Shown here: in pieces, positions 6,850 to 10,980 of the stretch
Numbering within the stretch: the first letter of the stretch is position 1
Layout: each line of letters starts with the position of its first letter
Assembly (NCBI GenBank): GCA_032250585.1
Contig: JAVVFH010000112.1
Location: 1-10,980, forward strand
Reading direction: 5' to 3'
Source: JAVVFH01 sp032250585
GTDB taxonomy: Bacteria > Pseudomonadota > Gammaproteobacteria > Xanthomonadales > SZUA-36
Length of the DNA stretch: 10,980 bases
Made by a program: the position numbers and the translations under genes
Notes under the pieces: generated by a model
Seen by the model: only the letters and a program-made list of their open reading frames with translations
Database searches by the model: none
What the model was told of the DNA's origin: nothing

Positions 6850-8793
6850 TTGTCCGGGCTGATCGCGGAGCTGAAAAGACGCAACGTTTTCAAGGTCGGC
6901 GCGGCCTACGTCGTGCTGGCGTGGCTGCTCGCACAGGTCACCGACATTTTCCTCGAAAACTTCGGCGCGCCGGAATGGGTCATCAAGACCGTGCTCCTGC
7001 TGCTGGTCGTCGGCTTCCCGCTCGCCGTCTTTTTCGCCTGGGCCTTCGAAATGACGCCCGAAGGAATCAAGAAAGAAAAAGACGTGGACCGCAGCCAGTC
7101 CATCACCTCGGAGACTGGCCGCAAACTCAACTTCGTGATCATCGCCGTGCTGATCGTTGCACTGGCTTACCTCACCGCGGACAAATTCCTGCTGAACCCC
7201 GCCTCCGACGCCGCATTGACCGCGCGGAACAGCCGGCCCGACCCGGCGCCGGAAACCGCGAAAACGCAACCCAGGTCCATCGCGGTCCTGCCCTTCGTCA
7301 ATATGAGCTCGGACGCCGAGCAGGAATATTTCTCCGACGGAATCTCCGAAGAAATCCTCAATGCGCTGGCGAAAGTCAGCGAACTGAAGGTCGCGGGACG
7401 CACCTCGTCATTCGCCTTCAAGGGCAAGAACCAGGACTTGCGCCAGATCGGCGACACGCTCGGCGTGGAGCACATTCTCGAGGGCTCGGTGCGCAAGGCC
7501 GGCGCGACCGTGCGCATCACCGCACAGCTGATCCAGGTCGACGACGGTTTTCACCTGTGGTCGGAGACCTACGACCGCGAACTGACCGACGTGTTCGCGA
7601 TCCAGGACGAGATCGCAGGCGCGATACTGGAGCAACTCAAGGCGCATCTGGTCGGCGATGAAGGCGCTACACTGGAAGCAACTGCGCGTACCGACTCGGA
7701 GGCGTATGACCTCTACCTGCTGGCCCGCCAGCGAATATATGAACGCAAGCGGCTGTCGATCGAATCGACCGCCGGGTTGCTGGACCAGGCGATCGCCAGA
7801 GATCCGGGTTATGCGCCCGCGTACGCCCAGCGCGGCATCGCGGCGCTGCTGCTGTCGGAGCGGAACTATGGCGAAATGACGCGCGCGGAATCCGATGAGG
7901 CGGGACGCAAATACATCGACCGGGCGCCGGAGCTGGACCCGTGGCTCGCGGAAGGCTGGGCGGCACGCGGGCTTTATCATGCCAACCGCCCGGGTGAGCA
8001 CCTGCAGGCGATCGAGGCACTCGAAAAAGCACTGGCCATCAACCCCAACCTGATCGATGCCAGCAACTGGCTGCAGGTGGCCTATGGCGAAAGCGGCAAC
8101 AACGCCCGCGCGCTGGCCATAGTCGAGGGCATGATCGAACGCGATCCGCTCTATCCGCCGGGCATCAACAATGCCGTCAATGTCTACAACCTGTTCGGCA
8201 AGCAGGCCAGGGCGCAGGCCCTGATCGAGCGTGTCCGACCTTTCATGCAGAACGATCCGACGGTCCTGCAGGCAGAGGCCAGTACCTGGATTTCTCTCGG
8301 CAAACCCTCCCGGGCAATGCCGCTGTTGGAAACCGCGCTGGCTCAACAGCCGACTGACGGGGTCATGCGCAATCTCTGGAGCTTCGGCCTGTTGCAGACC
8401 GGGCAATACGAGCGCCTGGCCGAGGATGCCCCGCGCTGGGCCCGGGTCGTCGGCCTGACCCAGATTGGCCGCATCGAGGAAGCCGGCATACTGGCCTCGG
8501 CCCAGGCTGCCGAAGGAAACATTGGCATACTCTTGTGGTATCTTGCGCGCACCGGCCAGCCCGGGCAGCTGATCGCGTTCATCGAGTCGCGCTGGACCGA
8601 CCTCGACGCCTTCGAGGCGGACTATCCGGACGGCGGCGCCGGCTACAGCGACATGCTGCTTATTGCCTGGGCCTGCTCGGCGGAAAGCCGGCCGGCGCGA
8701 TTCCAGGATGCGATGCAGCGCGTGCAGGCGAGGATATTCGAGCGTCTGAATGCCGAGCGCATGGCGTTGAAGCTCGAGCCGCTCGATACATGA
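6850..8793 (+). CDS. Membrane protein with TolB/FlgO-like domain and TPR repeats
   Basis: Inner-membrane protein of unknown function, 647 residues. It opens with the family signature ELKRRNVFKVGAAYVVLAWLLAQ (7-29), followed by hydrophobic segments at about 15-33, 45-66 and 94-112. A TolB/FlgO-like domain begins with RSIAVLPFVNMSSDAEQEYFSDG (142-164) and runs to about SETYDRELTDVFAIQDEI (about 238-255). The rest is helical with TPR-type units, for example LHQAIEALEKALAINPNL-like and YGESGNNARALAIVEGMIERDP. Related proteins are often labelled adenylate cyclase because similar C-terminal parts are fused to cyclase domains, but no cyclase, kinase or DNA-binding domain is present here. The start is taken as TTG at 6850, with GGGAG 7 bases before it and a protein start (MSGLIAELKRRN) like that of relatives; an ATG at 6836 is out of frame and stops at once. 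The TGA overlaps the ATG of a remnant paralogue. Confidence 0.85.
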   Translation: MSGLIAELKRRNVFKVGAAYVVLAWLLAQVTDIFLENFGAPEWVIKTVLLLLVVGFPLAVFFAWAFEMTPEGIKKEKDVDRSQSITSETGRKLNFVIIAVLIVALAYLTADKFLLNPASDAALTARNSRPDPAPETAKTQPRSIAVLPFVNMSSDAEQEYFSDGISEEILNALAKVSELKVAGRTSSFAFKGKNQDLRQIGDTLGVEHILEGSVRKAGATVRITAQLIQVDDGFHLWSETYDRELTDVFAIQDEIAGAILEQLKAHLVGDEGATLEATARTDSEAYDLYLLARQRIYERKRLSIESTAGLLDQAIARDPGYAPAYAQRGIAALLLSERNYGEMTRAESDEAGRKYIDRAPELDPWLAEGWAARGLYHANRPGEHLQAIEALEKALAINPNLIDASNWLQVAYGESGNNARALAIVEGMIERDPLYPPGINNAVNVYNLFGKQARAQALIERVRPFMQNDPTVLQAEASTWISLGKPSRAMPLLETALAQQPTDGVMRNLWSFGLLQTGQYERLAEDAPRWARVVGLTQIGRIEEAGILASAQAAEGNIGILLWYLARTGQPGQLIAFIESRWTDLDAFEADYPDGGAGYSDMLLIAWACSAESRPARFQDAMQRVQARIFERLNAERMALKLEPLDT

Positions 8794-8873
8794 CCCTGTC
8801 CGCCGAACTGAAGCGCCGCAGCGTCTTTCGCGTCGGCGCCTCCTACGCGGTCGCCGCCTGACTGCTCGCGCAG
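8790..8873 (+). pseudogene. Remnant of a second TPR-family gene (N-terminal signature with nonsense codon)
   Basis: ATG at 8790, overlapping the previous stop (ATGA), reads MTLSAELKRRSVFRVGASYAVAA, then TGA (8859-8861), then LLAQ. Aligned to residues 6-29 of the preceding protein, 18 of 24 positions agree and the stop falls where that protein has Trp (TGG to TGA). After LLAQ no further similarity is visible, and the oxidoreductase gene starts about 65 bases later. The simplest reading is a former tandem paralogue, coupled to the first copy, that lost nearly its whole body by deletion and then gained, or already had, a nonsense mutation. A functional 23-residue peptide is possible but unlikely. 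Confidence 0.7.
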
Positions 8874-8938
8874 ATGGAAAGCTCGGGAGGTCTGGTCAGC
8901 CCCGAACATTTTCAAATCCCGATATGGAAACAGCCGAC

Positions 8939-9838
8939 ATGAACTACACCGATTGTCTATATGATGTCGCCTTTATCGGCTTGGGCGTGATGGGCTACCC
9001 GATGGCCGGCTATCTGGCCAAAGCGGGGCACCGTGTCACGGTTTACAACCGGACGGCCGAGCGCGCGGCGCAATGGTGTGCCGAGCACACAGCTTACAGC
9101 GCGGCCACGCCGGCGGATGCCGCGGAAGGGGCAGATTTCGTTTTCTGCTGCGTGGGAAACGACGATGATCTGCGCTCCGTCACGGTCGGCGCCGGGGGCG
9201 CCTTCGAAGCGATGGCTCCCGGTTCAGTGTTCGTCGATCACACGACGACTTCGGCGATCGTGGCCCGTGAGCTTTTCGACGTCGCTCGCGAGGCGGGCTT
9301 TTCATTCGTGGATGCGCCGGTTTCGGGCGGCCAGGCCGGCGCCGAGAACGGTCAGCTGACCGTGATGATCGGCGGCGACGAGCAGGCCGTAGCGCGGGCC
9401 GCTCCGCTGATCGGGCGCTACGCGCGGATGCAGGCGCGCCTGGGCGAATCCGGCGCCGGCCAACTGGCCAAGATGGTCAACCAGATCTGCATTGCAGGCC
9501 TGGTGCAGGGCCTTGCCGAAGCGCTGCATTTTGCCGACCGCGCGGGTCTCGACGCCGCGGCCGTGATCGATGTCATTTCGAAGGGGGCCGCCCAGTCCTG
9601 GCAAATGGATAACCGGGCGGCCACCATGATCGAAGGCCAGTTCGATTTCGGCTTCGCTGTGAACTGGATGCGCAAGGATCTCGGTTACGTGCTGGGCGAA
9701 GCGCGTGAAAATGGCGCGCAGCTTCCCGTCACGGCGCTGGTCGATCAGTTCTATGCCGAAGTGCAGGCGCTGGGCGGCGGGCGCTGGGACACTTCGAGCC
9801 TGATCGCGGCGCTGGAAAAAGGCCGCAAGCCCCGCTGA
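8939..9838 (+). CDS. NAD(P)-dependent oxidoreductase, 3-hydroxyisobutyrate dehydrogenase family
   Basis: Cytoplasmic beta-hydroxyacid dehydrogenase. Counting from an alternative ATG at 8924 (304 residues), the Rossmann nucleotide motif is FIGLGVMGYPMAGYLAKAGH (17-36), the substrate-binding motif is DAPVSGGQAGAENG (130-143), and the catalytic stretch is GESGAGQLAKMVNQ with K183 and N186. VDHTTTS (104-110) fits the family. An Arg in YNRTAERA after the second strand suggests NADP(H) use, as in some relatives (inference). The ATG at 8939 is preferred because GGAAA lies 8 bases before it while 8924 has no ribosome binding site; the difference is five residues. Candidate substrates are 3-hydroxyisobutyrate, tartronate semialdehyde or succinic semialdehyde; the neighbours do not settle this. 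It stands alone between the TPR remnant and a 123-base gap. Confidence 0.88.
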   Translation: MNYTDCLYDVAFIGLGVMGYPMAGYLAKAGHRVTVYNRTAERAAQWCAEHTAYSAATPADAAEGADFVFCCVGNDDDLRSVTVGAGGAFEAMAPGSVFVDHTTTSAIVARELFDVAREAGFSFVDAPVSGGQAGAENGQLTVMIGGDEQAVARAAPLIGRYARMQARLGESGAGQLAKMVNQICIAGLVQGLAEALHFADRAGLDAAAVIDVISKGAAQSWQMDNRAATMIEGQFDFGFAVNWMRKDLGYVLGEARENGAQLPVTALVDQFYAEVQALGGGRWDTSSLIAALEKGRKPR

Positions 9839-9841
9839 GCA

Positions 9842-9857
9842 AAATTGGATTCAATTT
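9842..9857. repeat. AT-rich inverted repeat after the oxidoreductase gene
   Basis: AAATTG (9842-9847) and CAATTT (9852-9857) form a perfect 6-bp inverted repeat around GATT, directly after the oxidoreductase stop. It lacks GC pairs and a T-run, so it is not a convincing terminator; it could equally be an operator for the next gene. Confidence 0.3.
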
Positions 9858-9884
9858 CAGAATCTTTACCATAGGGTGTAATCT
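9856..9884 (+). promoter_or_regulatory. Weak sigma-70-like promoter candidate before the PuuD-like gene
   Basis: TTCAGA (9856-9861) and TAATCT (9879-9884) are separated by 17 bases in the locally AT-rich 123-base gap. Both hexamers match the consensus poorly (4/6 and 3/6). The spacing and position, about 70 bases before the next start, are the only support. Confidence 0.22.
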
Positions 9885-9961
9885 AGCGATGATCGGCGGC
9901 GGCGAACCACGCTTCCGACGGTCACGTTAATAACATCCAATAAAACCGGGAGGGTCGAACA

Positions 9962-10633
9962 ATGGATCTTGCACTGCTTCAAGGCAACGGGCTTGCCTTC
10001 CTTTTCAGGTGGTTTCACCTGCTCGCCGGCGTGGCCTGGATCGGCATGCTGTGGTATTTCAATTTCGTCCAGGGTGAATATTTCAAGGAGGCCGAGGCCG
10101 CGTCAAAATCCGACGCCATCCGCAAGCTGGTGCCGCGCGCGCTTTGGTGGTTTCGCTGGGGCGCGGTGTTCACGCTGCTCACCGGCATCGCGCTGCTGGG
10201 CGCCAAGCAGTTGAACGGTTACGGCATCCTGGTGGGTTCCACGCTGGGCATCCTGATGTTCCTGAACGTCTGGCTGATCATCTGGCCAAACCAGAAGATC
10301 GTCATCGCCTCCGCCGAAAAGGCCGCGGCCGGCGGCGATGCCGATCCGGCGGCGGCCGGAGCGCTGGCCAAGGCCGGCCTGGCGTCGCGAACCAACACGC
10401 TGTTCTCCTTGCCGATGCTGTTCTTCATGGCCTCATCGGTACACCTGGCCCAGCTTTCGGCCCCGATCATGAGCGCCGGCCTGCTGTCGCTGCTGGTCGT
10501 TTTCGGCCTGATTTTGCTTTTGGAGCTGAACGCCATTTTCGGAAAAACGGGACCCATGACCAGCGTCAAGGGCGTGGTCCACATGAGCGTGCTGCTGACG
10601 ATCGTGCTCTATCTGGGGGTCGATCTTCTTTAA
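9962..10633 (+). CDS. Six-helix membrane protein resembling the PuuD (urate hydroxylase) membrane domain
   Basis: Inner-membrane protein of 223 residues with about six hydrophobic helices (roughly 12-34, 62-81, 88-109, 146-165, 170-190, 203-222). RWFHLLAGVAWIGMLWYFNFVQ (16-37), LWWFRWGAVFTLLTGIALL and SRTNTLFSLPMLFFM (142-156) recall the N-terminal membrane domain of urate hydroxylase PuuD (Urate_ox_N family). Histidines H19, H161 and H207 lie at helix ends or within helices and could bind haem (inference). PuuD proper carries a C-terminal cytochrome c domain with CxxCH; none is present and the protein ends just after its last helix. No purine catabolism gene lies nearby, so urate oxidation should not be assumed; a quinone- or cytochrome-linked membrane role is only a guess. 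The start is secure: GGGAGG lies 8 bases before the ATG. Confidence 0.72.
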   Translation: MDLALLQGNGLAFLFRWFHLLAGVAWIGMLWYFNFVQGEYFKEAEAASKSDAIRKLVPRALWWFRWGAVFTLLTGIALLGAKQLNGYGILVGSTLGILMFLNVWLIIWPNQKIVIASAEKAAAGGDADPAAAGALAKAGLASRTNTLFSLPMLFFMASSVHLAQLSAPIMSAGLLSLLVVFGLILLLELNAIFGKTGPMTSVKGVVHMSVLLTIVLYLGVDLL

Positions 10634-10654
10634 AGGAAACCCGTGCTGTAAAAT

Positions 10655-10677
10655 GCCAGGGACTGGCGCCGGCCGGC
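10655..10677. repeat. GC-rich palindromes after the PuuD-like gene
   Basis: GCCAG-GGA-CTGGC (10655-10667) is a perfect 5-bp inverted repeat, directly followed by the 10-bp palindrome GCCGGCCGGC (10668-10677). Starting 22 bases after the stop, they may fold at the mRNA end, but no T-run follows, so a rho-independent terminator is not supported. Confidence 0.3.
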
Positions 10678-10692
10678 CCCGAGGAAGTCAGC

Positions 10693-10716
10693 TTGTAAAA
10701 AATACAAAATGTTTTG
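10693..10716. repeat. AT-rich overlapping inverted repeats upstream of the last gene
   Basis: TTGTA (10693-10697) pairs with TACAA (10703-10707) around five A. Overlapping it, CAAAA (10705-10709) pairs with TTTTG (10712-10716) around TG. This is an AT-rich island in GC-rich DNA, 55-78 bp upstream of the sigma-54-like element. It could be a bendable region or an activator site; no known motif is recognised. Confidence 0.25.
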
Positions 10717-10770
10717 AAGGTCGTTCACATTTTGCCGCCGTCGCCACCCCCATTTGCACTGCAGAGCCAA

Positions 10771-10786
10771 TGGTATGGAACTTGCA
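10771..10786 (+). promoter_or_regulatory. Sigma-54-like (-24/-12) promoter before the exported protein gene
   Basis: TGGTATGGAACTTGCA keeps the invariant -24 GG and -12 GC exactly 10 bases apart, has a perfect TTGCA and the preferred G at position 7, and departs from TGGCACG-N4-TTGCA only at C4 and C6 (both T). The predicted start near 10797 leaves a 31-base leader containing a strong ribosome binding site, much like the glnA layout in this window. No NtrC dyad is seen upstream, so the activator is unknown. Confidence 0.6.
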
Positions 10787-10814
10787 CCATTCTTTGGCGA
10801 CCCCATAAAACCGC

Positions 10815-10821
10815 AAGGAGG
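10815..10821 (+). promoter_or_regulatory. Strong ribosome binding site
   Basis: AAGGAGG, nearly the full anti-16S sequence, six bases before the ATG at 10828. It is the strongest in the window and fixes the start of the last gene, suggesting high translation. Confidence 0.85.
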
Positions 10822-10827
10822 TTCCAT

Positions 10828-10980
10828 ATGCGTTACATGCCTGAAACTTTCAACCGCCTGCGGGGTGTACTCGGCGCAGCCCTGGCCGCGCCGGCCCTGG
10901 CAGTCTTGCTGACCGCATCCGCTGCGGCCGGGGAGCCCAATCCCTACGTCAAGGCCGACGATACCTGGATCAGCATCAGC
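10828..10980 (+). CDS. Exported protein of unknown function (N-terminal 51 codons only)
   Basis: Not recognised. The first 51 codons are visible and the gene runs off the right edge. It begins MRYMPETFNRLRGVLG, then a hydrophobic stretch LAAPALAVLLTASAAA with a good signal-peptidase site after SAAA, followed by GEPNPYVKADDTWISIS as the likely mature start. No Cys sits at the cleavage point, so it is not a lipoprotein. There is no CxxCH in the visible part, so there is no evidence that it supplies the cytochrome domain missing from the PuuD-like neighbour. A sigma-54-like promoter and an AAGGAGG site lie directly upstream, 194 bases after the PuuD-like gene, so it is probably its own transcription unit. 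The product is periplasmic or outer-envelope by inference. Confidence 0.75.
   Translation, partial: MRYMPETFNRLRGVLGAALAAPALAVLLTASAAAGEPNPYVKADDTWISIS

Noticed and set aside
10797..10827. TTGCAC-N17-ATAAAA as a sigma-70 promoter for the last gene
   Set aside because: Both hexamers match poorly and the start would fall on the ribosome binding site; the sigma-54 reading of the same bases fits better.

Overview
The window is GC-rich, densely coding bacterial DNA. It most likely comes from a gammaproteobacterium outside the enterics. The reasons are a glnA / DUF4124 / ntrB / ntrC cluster, an adenylylatable type I glutamine synthetase, sigma-54 promoters, and an ELKRRNVFKVG-type membrane TPR protein, a kind that tends to be multiplied in environmental lineages such as Chromatiales- or Woeseia-like bacteria. 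The lineage guess is from memory and weak. A run of 10 N inside one gene suggests a draft or metagenome assembly.

Left half, minus strand (read from right to left): a secreted glucose/sorbosone dehydrogenase-type beta-propeller protein (6704-5550) is followed after 25 bases by uppP, the undecaprenyl-diphosphate phosphatase (5524-4718). A 234-base control region follows, then glnA (4483-3074), a secreted DUF4124 protein (2975-2379), ntrB (2382-1294) and ntrC (1297 to beyond the left edge). DUF4124/ntrB and ntrB/ntrC each overlap by four bases, so the last three genes look translationally coupled. The control region before glnA has two NtrC-type dyads whose centres lie 32 bp apart and a correctly spaced -24/-12 sigma-54 promoter about 150 bp downstream of the nearer dyad. 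This gives a readable loop: NtrB phosphorylates NtrC under nitrogen limitation, NtrC~P binds the dyads and activates sigma-54 RNA polymerase at glnA, and read-through may raise ntrBC.

Right half, plus strand: a membrane protein with a TolB/FlgO-like domain and TPR repeats (6850-8793) starts divergently from the dehydrogenase gene. Its stop overlaps the ATG of a short remnant of a second gene of the same family, which carries a nonsense codon and breaks off after about 28 codons. Next come a 3-hydroxyisobutyrate dehydrogenase-family oxidoreductase (8939-9838), a six-helix membrane protein resembling the membrane domain of urate hydroxylase PuuD but without its cytochrome c domain (9962-10633), and the first 51 codons of an unrecognised exported protein (10828 onwards). 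A second sigma-54-like promoter, with a strong ribosome binding site, precedes this last gene.

No tRNA, rRNA, CRISPR array, insertion sequence or phage gene was seen. I found no clear novel multi-gene system. The items most worth checking are the sigma-54 promoter before the unknown exported protein, the enteric-like glnA control region, and the remnant of the TPR paralogue.
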